Program-made: the position numbers and the translations under genes
Assembly (NCBI RefSeq): GCF_002252045.1
Contig: NZ_NEFF01000001.1
Location: 914,918 to 978,917, forward strand
Reading direction: 5' to 3'
DNA length: 64,000 nucleotides
Origin: Ignatzschineria sp. F8392
GTDB taxonomy: Bacteria > Pseudomonadota > Gammaproteobacteria > Cardiobacteriales > Wohlfahrtiimonadaceae
Notes under the pieces: generated by a model
The model's database searches: none
The model's input: only the letters and a program-made list of their open reading frames with translations
Told to the model about the DNA's origin: nothing
In this document: positions 25,111 through 32,915 of the stretch, piece by piece
Layout: every line of letters begins with the position of its first letter
Numbering within the stretch: the first letter of the stretch is position 1

Positions 25111-28100
25111 ATGAAACGTAGATTTTATATTGAAAGTACCCCGCGCTATTCAACTGAGGCTGCTGCCTTATTAAGCGAGCTCAAAAAAGCACTTAATATT
25201 CAGACGTTATCAAAAGTGCGACTCATTCAAGTATATGACCTCTTTGATTTGGCAGAGAAAGACCTTGATAGAGTGCGTACGGCATTAATTCAACCAGTCC
25301 GAGATCAAGAGATTGATGAGAGTATCATGATGGCTGAATTAGCAAAAATGCCTCACTTCACGATTGAATGGCTTCCTGGACAATATGACCAAAGAGCATA
25401 TAGCGCAGAGCTTGCATTTAAAGTGCTCGGGATCTCTCCTAAAACACAAGTTGCAACGGCACTTCTTTACGGTTTTAATCATGATCTCTCTGCAGAAGAT
25501 CTCCAAAAAATTCAAGATTATCTCTTTAACCCCATCAATTCCCGCCTGAAAGATCTCACCCTTCCTATTAATGAATCACGTTTTATCGATAGACGTGAGC
25601 CGAAGAAGGTGGAGAAAATTAAAGACTTTATCCATATGACCGATTCGAAACTGACAGAATTTAAGCTGCAGATGGGATTGGCAATGGAGTTTGAAGATCT
25701 TAAACATATTCAAGATTACTTTAAAAATGAAGAGAATCGTAACCCTACCGAGACAGAACTCTTAGTTCTCGATACCTATTGGTCGGATCATTGCCGTCAC
25801 ACCACTTTTGAGACTGCGCTTCAAACGATCGATTTTACCGAGAGTCAATTTAAAGAGCAGATTCAGCAAGCGTATGAAGATTATCTTGCGCTTCGTCGTG
25901 AGACGGGAATTACAGAGCGCCCTGAAACATTGATGGATATGGCGACAATTTTTGGTCGTTATCAGCGTAAAACAGGTGAGCTGGCTGATATGGAAGTGTC
26001 TGATGAGGTCAATGCCTGCTCTGTTCGCATCAATGTCGATGTTAATGGTGTCGATGAGCCATGGTTGTTGATGTTTAAAAATGAGACCCATAATCACCCC
26101 ACAGAGATTGAGCCTTTCGGTGGTGCTAACACTTGTGTAGGGGGGGCTATTCGTGATCCGCTCTCAGGGCGTGCTTATGTCTATCAAGGAATGCGTATCA
26201 CGGGTGCAGGTAATGTGCTTGAGCCGGTAGAAGAGACGCTTCCTAACAAGATTCCTCAAAGAAGAATTAGTAAAGTCGCAACCCAAGGAAATAGTGCTTA
26301 TGCTAATCAGATTGGGGGTACAACGGCTTTTGCTAAGGAGTATATCCATCCCGGATTTGTGGCAAAACGAATGGAGTTAGGGGCGGTTGTCGGTGCGGTG
26401 CGTGAAGATTATGTTGTGCGTGAAAAGCCCGTTGCCGGCGATCTAATTATTCTTTTAGGTGCAAAAACAGGCCGTGATGGCGTCGGTGCAGCAACAGGCT
26501 CATCGCAAGTACAAACCGTTGAGACAGTTGAAACTGCAGGTACAGATGTCCAGAAGGGCTGTGCAAGTGAAGAGCGTAAAATTCTTCGTCTCTTCCGCAA
26601 GAAAGAGGTGACAACGCTGATTAAGAAGTCAAATGACTTTGGTGCGGGCGGCGTCTCTGTTGCGATTGGTGAGTTAGCAGATGGTGTCTATGTCGATCTT
26701 GATAAGGTTCCGACAAAGTATCCCGGCCTTAATGGTACAGACCTTGCAATCTCAGAATCACAAGAGCGTATGGCAGTTGTGGTGGCAAAAGAGAATGCAG
26801 AGCGCTTTATTGAGCTTGCGGCGGCGGAGTCTGTAGATGCTGTAGTTGTGGCAAAAGTAACAGAAGATCCTCGCCTTGTGCTTGAATGGAAAGGGCATAA
26901 AATTGTTGATATTGCCCGCTCATTCTTAGATACCAATGGTATTCGTAAAACGGCGACCGCTAAAGTGGTTGATAGCAACCTACCATCACCACTTCTTCAG
27001 CGTCAAAACTTAGATGATATTGAGAAGACTTGGCAGAATATTCTTTCTGATGTCAATATTGCGAGTCAAAAAGGGATGAATCAGAGTTTTGATTCCACCT
27101 TAGGGCGCTCAACTGTTCTTCTACCTTATGGTGGTAAGTGTCAGGCAACGCCGGCAGAAGCTTCAATTCAGAAGATTCAAGTTGCAGAAGGGGAGACGCA
27201 GACAGCAGCAATCTTAGCGCATGGCTACAATCCCTATATTGGTGAGTGGTCTCCTTTCCATGGCGCGGCGTATGCGGTTATTGAATCCCTCTCTCGCTTA
27301 GTGGCATCAGGTGGTGATCCTAAGCGCGCACGACTCTCTTTCCAAGAGTACTTTGAGCGTTTAGATGGTGTTCCAGAGCGTTTTGGTAAGCCGGTAGCAG
27401 CACTTTTAGGCTCTATCGCTGCGCAGAAAGCTTTCAATGTGCCGAGTATTGGCGGTAAAGATAGTATGAGCGGAACTTATGAGGAGATCAATGTTCCACC
27501 TACTTTAGTCTCTTTTGCGGTTGTTCCGGTAAAGACTGAAGATGTTATCTCACCAGAATTTAAGGATAGTGGTCACTATATCTATCTTCTTCCTGTGAAG
27601 GAGGATGTGACAGATCGCATCCCTTATGAAGAGATTAAACGTAACTTTGAAGTTTTTGAGAAGATCCATCGTCAATATAAGATCTATGCGGCAAGCTCCG
27701 TTCGTCAAGGTGGTGTCGCTGAGAGTTTAGCAATGATGAGCTTTGGTAATCGTATCGGTGCTAATATCGAAAATATCTCTGAGCATGATCTTTTCCGCCC
27801 ACAATATGGGGCATTTGTGATCACAACGCGTCAAGCGTTACCGGAGTCGGAAGATTATATTGCCATCGGTACAACATTGAGTGAATACCGCTTCGATTAT
27901 GGTCAGATCACTATTTTAGGTTCAACGCTACAAGCGGCAGCGGAAGATCGTTTTGAGAAGATCTATCCGATCTATCAGAAGAGCGAAGGTTTTGTTCCTA
28001 AAGTAGAGGCTCGCCCCTTAAGTGCCGTGAAGAATCATCTTGCAGTTGAAAAACCACAGGTCTTAATTCCTGTCTTTGAGGGAACGCATAGTGAATATGA

Positions 28101-28851
28101 TACGGCGAAAGCTTTTGAAAAAGCGGGTGCGACAACCAATCTTCTACCGATCGTAATGTTAACGGAGGCTGATTATTTAGCCTCAATTCTGAAGTTTAAA
28201 GAGGCCTTAAAGCTCTCTGAGATCTTTGTCCTATCATCCGGCTTTGCAAGTACTGAAGAGCCAGCAGGAACAGGGTCAACAATGGCGCTCTTCTTAAAAC
28301 GTCCTGAGATTCAAAAAGCGGTTGAAAACTTCTTAGAGAAGGGTGGATTGCTCCTCGGTATTAATGCCGGTTTCCATGCTTTAGTGAAAACAGGCCTTCT
28401 CCCTTACGGTGAATATCGTCAAGAGAGTGAACTCCTCTTAACGACCAATCAGATCGGTGAGTTTAAAGCGCAGATGGTGACAACAGAAGTTGTGAATAAT
28501 CACTCATTATGGTTTGCGACCAATAGTATTGGTGAAGAGCATCACCTCCCCTTTGCAGCATTAGAAGGGCGCGTTGTCTTAACAGAAGAACTCTATGAGC
28601 AATTAAAAGAGCGTGGGCAGATCGCAACTCAATATGTCGATCATAAAGGGCGTGCAACACTTGATCTCACCTTTAACCCGGCACTCTCTGATTATGCGAT
28701 TGAAGCGATTACAAGTCCTAATGGGCAGATTCTCGGTAAGATGGCACATAGTGAGCGATATGAAGAGGGGCTTTTCCTCAATATCCCCGGCAATAAAGCA
28801 CAAACGATCTTTGAAAATGCAGTGGCAGCAGTCACTACTCCTAAAATCTAA
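25111..28851 (+). CDS. purL: FGAM synthase PurL, Firmicutes-type, glutaminase Cys missing
   Basis: A 1246-residue single-chain phosphoribosylformylglycinamidine synthase. It matches the Streptococcus/Clostridium clade (about 1240 residues) rather than the ~1295-residue proteobacterial one. The synthetase part looks intact: YWSDHCRHTTF near residue 230, FKNETHNHPTEIEPFGGA near 330, TGRDGVGAATGSS, KKSNDFGAGGVSVAIGELADG and GGKDSMSGTYEE. The C-terminal glutaminase domain (about 990-1240) is degenerate. Where the family has GICNGFQAL this protein has GINAGFHAL, with Asn1085 (AAT at 28363) at the nucleophile position. GGFS is SGFA. His1213 and Glu1215 (AHSER) remain. Glutamine hydrolysis should therefore fail; the enzyme may use free ammonia. 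It lies between purK and purC. Confidence 0.93.
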   Translation: MKRRFYIESTPRYSTEAAALLSELKKALNIQTLSKVRLIQVYDLFDLAEKDLDRVRTALIQPVRDQEIDESIMMAELAKMPHFTIEWLPGQYDQRAYSAELAFKVLGISPKTQVATALLYGFNHDLSAEDLQKIQDYLFNPINSRLKDLTLPINESRFIDRREPKKVEKIKDFIHMTDSKLTEFKLQMGLAMEFEDLKHIQDYFKNEENRNPTETELLVLDTYWSDHCRHTTFETALQTIDFTESQFKEQIQQAYEDYLALRRETGITERPETLMDMATIFGRYQRKTGELADMEVSDEVNACSVRINVDVNGVDEPWLLMFKNETHNHPTEIEPFGGANTCVGGAIRDPLSGRAYVYQGMRITGAGNVLEPVEETLPNKIPQRRISKVATQGNSAYANQIGGTTAFAKEYIHPGFVAKRMELGAVVGAVREDYVVREKPVAGDLIILLGAKTGRDGVGAATGSSQVQTVETVETAGTDVQKGCASEERKILRLFRKKEVTTLIKKSNDFGAGGVSVAIGELADGVYVDLDKVPTKYPGLNGTDLAISESQERMAVVVAKENAERFIELAAAESVDAVVVAKVTEDPRLVLEWKGHKIVDIARSFLDTNGIRKTATAKVVDSNLPSPLLQRQNLDDIEKTWQNILSDVNIASQKGMNQSFDSTLGRSTVLLPYGGKCQATPAEASIQKIQVAEGETQTAAILAHGYNPYIGEWSPFHGAAYAVIESLSRLVASGGDPKRARLSFQEYFERLDGVPERFGKPVAALLGSIAAQKAFNVPSIGGKDSMSGTYEEINVPPTLVSFAVVPVKTEDVISPEFKDSGHYIYLLPVKEDVTDRIPYEEIKRNFEVFEKIHRQYKIYAASSVRQGGVAESLAMMSFGNRIGANIENISEHDLFRPQYGAFVITTRQALPESEDYIAIGTTLSEYRFDYGQITILGSTLQAAAEDRFEKIYPIYQKSEGFVPKVEARPLSAVKNHLAVEKPQVLIPVFEGTHSEYDTAKAFEKAGATTNLLPIVMLTEADYLASILKFKEALKLSEIFVLSSGFASTEEPAGTGSTMALFLKRPEIQKAVENFLEKGGLLLGINAGFHALVKTGLLPYGEYRQESELLLTTNQIGEFKAQMVTTEVVNNHSLWFATNSIGEEHHLPFAALEGRVVLTEELYEQLKERGQIATQYVDHKGRATLDLTFNPALSDYAIEAITSPNGQILGKMAHSERYEEGLFLNIPGNKAQTIFENAVAAVTTPKI

Positions 28852-28872
28852 TATGAGCAGAAGGTATTAAAT

Positions 28873-29586
28873 ATGTCACAGTTACTCTATGAAGGTAAAG
28901 CGAAACAGATCTACAGTACAGAGAATCCAGAAGAGGTTCTGATCCATTATAAGGATGATGCAACTGCAGGTAATGGTGCTAAGAAGGCTCAATTTGAAGA
29001 TAAAGGGGTCTTAAATGCTGCGATTTCGACGATGATCTTTGAATATCTAATTGAAAATGGTATTAAGACCCATCTGATCAAGCAGGTTAATGATCGTGAT
29101 GTTCTCTGTGAGAAGATCGATATTGTCCTTCTTGAGGTGATTATGCGTAATATCGCAACAGGATCACTCACAAGTCGTTTAGGGATTAAAGAGGGAACAA
29201 AGCTGAACCCGCCGATCCTTGAATTCTGCTATAAAAAAGATGAGTTTAATGATCCATTGATCAATACTGATCACGCATTAGCACTCGGCTTAGCAACGCG
29301 TGAGGAGATTGAGACAATCTCTGAAGAGGCACGCAAGATCAATCAACTCCTTATCAAACTCTTTGCAGAGATCGGCATTGAACTTGTAGATTTTAAGGTG
29401 GAGTTTGGTCGTAATCCTAAAGGGGAGATTGTTCTCGCTGATGAGATTAGCCCAGATACCTGTCGCCTTTGGGATGTTGAAACCCATAGCAAGCTCGATA
29501 AGGATCGCTTCCGTCAAGATCTCGGTAATGTGATCGATGCCTACCGTGAAATTCATAAGCGTCTTTTAGCACGCAAGGAGAAATAA
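28873..29586 (+). CDS. purC: SAICAR synthetase
   Basis: PurC (237 residues) joins CAIR and aspartate to SAICAR using ATP. It begins LLYEGKAKQIYST, the standard nucleotide-binding start, and then has DDATAGNG. IMRNIATGSLTSRLG follows near residue 93, and LADEISPDTCRLWD near 190 is the PROSITE-type SAICAR signature. The stop TAA at 29584-29586 is directly followed by the GTG start of purF in the same frame. The AAGGAG of the purF Shine-Dalgarno lies within the last purC codons, so the two are translationally coupled. Confidence 0.95.
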   Translation: MSQLLYEGKAKQIYSTENPEEVLIHYKDDATAGNGAKKAQFEDKGVLNAAISTMIFEYLIENGIKTHLIKQVNDRDVLCEKIDIVLLEVIMRNIATGSLTSRLGIKEGTKLNPPILEFCYKKDEFNDPLINTDHALALGLATREEIETISEEARKINQLLIKLFAEIGIELVDFKVEFGRNPKGEIVLADEISPDTCRLWDVETHSKLDKDRFRQDLGNVIDAYREIHKRLLARKEK

Positions 29587-29589
29587 GTG
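29575..29589 (+). promoter_or_regulatory. Shine-Dalgarno and GTG start that fix the PurF N-terminus
   Basis: AAGGAG (29575-29580), six spacer bases that include the purC stop TAA, then GTG (29587). The in-frame TAA forbids any further N-terminal extension, so the N-terminal Cys of normal PurF cannot be encoded upstream. This site decides the reading of the PurF glutaminase domain. Confidence 0.85.
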
Positions 29590-30951
29590 TTTGCAGTTAT
29601 TGGTAATCCAAATGCTGCTTCCTTAACGTACTACGGGCTGCATAGTTTGCAGCACCGTGGTCAAGAAGGTTCCGGTATCTCTGTAATGAATGATGATGGA
29701 GAGATCAATACCATTAAAGGTGAGGGACTCTTAACGGATGTCTTTACCAATCCTGCAATGTTAGTCGATCTGCCGGGGGCATATAGTATCGGTCATATCC
29801 GCTATCCATCAAATGGGGAGAAGGGCTACGATAATGTCCAACCGCTTTTGATGAAGATGAGTGATGAGAAGTTTGCCATCGCTTATAACGGCAATATCAC
29901 CAATACAACAGAGCTTCGTCGTGAGCTAGAGCGTCAAGGAAGTGTCTTTCACGCTTCAGGTGATGCGGAGATCTTAGTTCATCTTATTCGTCGTAAAGAG
30001 GGCTCATTTTTAGAGCGATTAAAAGCTTCTCTCTTAGAGCTTGAGGGAGCTTTCAACTACTTTATTCTTCATGATAGTGGTGTCTACGCCGTTCGTGATA
30101 GTAAAGGAATTCGCCCACTCTGTATCGGTAAATTGTCAGACGGCGGTTATGTCTTTGCCTCTGAGACCTGTGCTTTAGGGATTGTAGGCGCAACTTATAT
30201 TCGTGATGTGCTACCCGGTGAGATCGTCTATATTGAAGATGGTAGAGTGATGTCAACCTTCTTTACTGAAGAGCGCATGCATGCAATCTGCTTGATGGAA
30301 TATGTCTATTTTGCACGCCCTGATAGTGATCTTGAAGAGCGAAATGTCCATAGCTTTCGTAAGCAGAGTGGTATTGAACTCTGTAAAGAGACCCATGTAG
30401 ATGCCGATATGGTGATCGGTGTTCCCGACTCATCGATTTCGGCAGCTAATGGTTATGCAGAAGGGGCCGGACTTCCTAATGAGATGGGATTGATCAAAAA
30501 TCGTTACGTTGGTAGAACCTTTATTCGCCCGACACAAGCATTGCGTGAGCAGGGTGTCAGAATGAAGTTAGCGCCAATTCCTTCTGTTGTTAAAGGAAAA
30601 CGTGTGATTGTGATTGATGATTCTATTGTCCGTGGAACAACAAGTCGCCGTATTGTGCAGATGTTACGGGAAGCGGGAGCCAAAGAGATCCATATGCGCG
30701 TCTCCTCACCGCCGATTATGTATCCCTGTTTTTATGGGGTTGATACCTCAAGAAGAGAAGATCTTTTAGCGCATCAACTCGATACGGAAGAGATGCGTCG
30801 CCATATCAAAGCAGATTCCTTAGCGTTTTTAAGTCGAGAGGGAACGGTCCGCGCCCTTCAGCGTTCAGAGAGTTTAGGCCCTAATTGTGGTGTCTGTATG
30901 GCCTGTTTTACAGGCGAGTACCCCACTGATATCTTAAAGAGAGAGCAGTAG
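29587..30951 (+). CDS. purF: Amidophosphoribosyltransferase PurF lacking N-terminal Cys
   Basis: 454 residues, B. subtilis-type with Fe-S cysteines C235, C381, C437 and C440 (plus C434). The phosphoribosyltransferase half is normal: VIVIDDSIVRGTTSRR holds the PRPP loop at about 340-355. The N-terminal Ntn glutaminase is altered. Normal proteins start, after a short propeptide, at CGVFGI; here translation starts V(M)FAVIGNPNAA, two residues after the expected Cys, at a GTG with a good Shine-Dalgarno directly after the purC stop in the same frame. RYATAG is RYPSNG (R72, S75), while NGN (101-103) and D126 remain. Without the Cys nucleophile glutamine cannot be hydrolysed; ammonia-dependent phosphoribosylamine formation is the likely remaining activity. 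A sequencing error or a different start cannot be wholly excluded. Confidence 0.92.
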   Translation: MFAVIGNPNAASLTYYGLHSLQHRGQEGSGISVMNDDGEINTIKGEGLLTDVFTNPAMLVDLPGAYSIGHIRYPSNGEKGYDNVQPLLMKMSDEKFAIAYNGNITNTTELRRELERQGSVFHASGDAEILVHLIRRKEGSFLERLKASLLELEGAFNYFILHDSGVYAVRDSKGIRPLCIGKLSDGGYVFASETCALGIVGATYIRDVLPGEIVYIEDGRVMSTFFTEERMHAICLMEYVYFARPDSDLEERNVHSFRKQSGIELCKETHVDADMVIGVPDSSISAANGYAEGAGLPNEMGLIKNRYVGRTFIRPTQALREQGVRMKLAPIPSVVKGKRVIVIDDSIVRGTTSRRIVQMLREAGAKEIHMRVSSPPIMYPCFYGVDTSRREDLLAHQLDTEEMRRHIKADSLAFLSREGTVRALQRSESLGPNCGVCMACFTGEYPTDILKREQ

Positions 30952-30973
30952 AGAGATCAATTAAGAGAGATCA

Positions 30974-31055
30974 ACGTATAACGCAGTTATACTCATACGT
31001 AGTTAATTATAAGTAGGATCGACACTCAATTAAGCGTCTTAATGGGTGTCGATCC
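30974..31055 (+). promoter_or_regulatory. Two stem-loops between purF and purM
   Basis: Hairpin 1: ACGTATAAC-GCA-GTTAT-ACTC-ATACGT type pairing at 30975-31000. Hairpin 2: GGATCGACAC (31016-31025) pairs perfectly with GTGTCGATCC (31046-31055) and encloses ATTAAG-CGT-CTTAAT. No T tract follows, so a simple terminator is unlikely. A processing, stability or attenuation role within the pur transcript is possible. Confidence 0.5.
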
Positions 31056-31099
31056 GCAATCATCAGATTCTGGTATAAGAAGAGTAGAAAGGAATAAGC

Positions 31100-32110
31100 A
31101 TGAGCGATGCATATAGAGAAGCAGGTGTTAATCTTGAGGCTGGCTACGAGTCAGTTGAACGAATTAAAAAGCATGTTGCCAGTACCATGCGCATTGGTGC
31201 GATGGATATTTTTGGTGATTTTGGTGGCTCATTCGATCTTTCAGAGCTTAACTATCAAAAACCTGTATTAGTCTCCGGCACCGATGGTGTTGGCACAAAG
31301 TTAAAACTCGCTTTTGAGATGGATATCCATGACACCATCGGAATCGATGCGGTTGCTATGTGTGTAAATGATATCTTAACGCAAGGGGCAGAGCCGCTCT
31401 TCTTCTTAGATTACATCGCCTGTGGGAAGAATAATCCCGCACAGATTGAAGCGATTGTAAAAGGCGTTGCTGAAGGCTCTAAACTTTCAGGCGCTGCGCT
31501 CTTAGGTGGTGAAACAGCAGAGATGCCAGGTTTTTATCAAGATGGTGAATATGATATTGCTGGCTTTGCTGTCGGCGTTGTTGAAAAAGATGAACGCATT
31601 ACAAAAGCAAATGTGAAAGTAGGCGATAAGATTATCGGCTTACCTTCAAGTGGCGTGCATAGTAATGGATTCTCCTTAGTTCGCCATATTATTAAGGAGA
31701 AAGGGCTCGATTTTCATACCACTTATGAAGGCTTTGATAAACCCTTAGGTGAAGTGCTTTTAACACCCACAGAGATCTATGTAAAACCGATTCTCAATCT
31801 CTTAAAAGAGGTTAAAGTCAATGCAATGGCACACATTACAGGGGGCGGTTTCTATGAAAATGTTCCGCGGATGCTCTCTGGTCAGTTAGGAGCTCGATTT
31901 GAGCAAAAAGCATGGAATCCGCCGGCGATCTTCCCCTTTTTACAGAAAGCAGCAGGGATCTCCGATAAAGAGATGTTTACTGTCTTCAATATGGGCATTG
32001 GCTATATGATTGTGGTTGATCCAAGTGATGTGGAGCAGACGCTGTCATTACTGCCTACCGCCACTTTAATTGGTGAAATTACTGAGTCTGGTGAAGTAGA
32101 GATTGTATAG
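31100..32110 (+). CDS. purM: Phosphoribosylformylglycinamidine cyclo-ligase
   Basis: PurM (336 residues) closes the imidazole ring, giving AIR from FGAM with ATP. Visible motifs are PVLVSGTDGVGTKLKLAF near residue 60, GIDAVAMCVNDILTQGAEPLFFLDYIACGK near 90-120, LLGGETAEMPGFY near 140 and LPSSGVHSNGFSLVR near 180. ITGGGFYENVPRM lies near 250. All are standard. A GAAAGGAA Shine-Dalgarno precedes ATG 31100. It follows purF after a 148-bp gap with two hairpins and abuts purN (stop and start adjoin), so purM and purN are coupled. Confidence 0.95.
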   Translation: MSDAYREAGVNLEAGYESVERIKKHVASTMRIGAMDIFGDFGGSFDLSELNYQKPVLVSGTDGVGTKLKLAFEMDIHDTIGIDAVAMCVNDILTQGAEPLFFLDYIACGKNNPAQIEAIVKGVAEGSKLSGAALLGGETAEMPGFYQDGEYDIAGFAVGVVEKDERITKANVKVGDKIIGLPSSGVHSNGFSLVRHIIKEKGLDFHTTYEGFDKPLGEVLLTPTEIYVKPILNLLKEVKVNAMAHITGGGFYENVPRMLSGQLGARFEQKAWNPPAIFPFLQKAAGISDKEMFTVFNMGIGYMIVVDPSDVEQTLSLLPTATLIGEITESGEVEIV

Positions 32111-32686
32111 ATGAAAAAGATCGCTATTTTTGCCTCAGGAACAGGATCAAATTTTGATGCATTAGTTGCTGCTATTGAACGAGGAGAGCTCGCCGCATCG
32201 GTAGAGCTACTCGTTTGTGATCGTCGCTCTGCAAAAGTTTTAGAGAAAGCGAAAGCAAAGGGGATTCCAACACTCCTCTTTTCAGGAAAAGAGTATGCTT
32301 CTAAAGCAGAGTATGAAGCGATGATTGTTGAAGCTTTGCATGAACATCAGGTTGAATGGATAGTTCTTGCTGGATATATGAGACTGTTAGGGGAGACGCT
32401 TCTAAATGCCTATCCTAATCGGATTATCAATATCCATCCATCGCTACTTCCCGCTTATAAGGGGAAAGATGCCGTAGGACAAGCGCTAGCAGCCGGCGAG
32501 AGAGTGGTGGGTGTATCGATCCATTATGTCGATGCCGGTATGGATACAGGCGAATTGATCGCTCAAGAGTCGATCAATCTCACAGGACGAGAGAATAAGG
32601 AAGAGGTGATGGAGATGGTTCACCATGTTGAACATCAACTCTATCCTAAAACATTAGCAAAGCTCTTTGCAGCGTCAGCTAGCTAG
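32111..32686 (+). CDS. purN: Phosphoribosylglycinamide formyltransferase
   Basis: PurN (191 residues) formylates GAR with 10-formyl-tetrahydrofolate. It begins IAIFASGTGSNFDAL (phosphate loop). The catalytic triad region is visible as IINIHPSLLPAYKGKDAVGQAL (Asn, His) and VSIHYVDAGMDTGELIAQ (Asp) at about residues 105-145. It starts at the base after the purM stop. PurN needs formyl-folate, so the pathway here is the folate-dependent one, not PurT. Confidence 0.94.
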   Translation: MKKIAIFASGTGSNFDALVAAIERGELAASVELLVCDRRSAKVLEKAKAKGIPTLLFSGKEYASKAEYEAMIVEALHEHQVEWIVLAGYMRLLGETLLNAYPNRIINIHPSLLPAYKGKDAVGQALAAGERVVGVSIHYVDAGMDTGELIAQESINLTGRENKEEVMEMVHHVEHQLYPKTLAKLFAASAS

Positions 32687-32804
32687 AGTCGTTCGCACAA
32701 CAATTTTATATCGATATCTATTTTATAGATGCTTAGAGTAGTCTTCGACTTCGACTCAAACTGAGAGTAATAGAGTAATAGATATTGATCACAATTTTCC
32801 GCGC

Positions 32805-32869
32805 TACTTCTGAAGCCTACTTATTGAGCGAATAACTTAGGTAGAGAATCGCCGTAGTATTCAGAAGTA
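32805..32869 (+). promoter_or_regulatory. Structured leader candidate of purH
   Basis: An outer stem pairs TACTTCTGAA (32805-32814) with TTCAGAAGTA (32860-32869), extended by CGC/GCG beyond a small bulge. Inside, CCTA-C-TTATT (32816-32825) pairs with AATAA-CT-TAGG (32831-32841) around a GAGCG loop. About 18 nt stay single-stranded (32842-32859). It lies in the 229-bp gap before purH. It has no T tract, so it is not a plain terminator. Confidence 0.4.
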
Positions 32870-32915
32870 TTGCGATCATTTCATCGTTGTTATTTTAGAA
32901 AGGATAGATCTAATC

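Noticed and set aside
29560..29600. A frameshift that would restore a PurF N-terminal Cys
   Set aside because: I read the other frames around the junction; none gives a CGVFGI-like start. A TGC in the +1 frame (V-C-S) is not in the right context. Sequencing error cannot be fully excluded.
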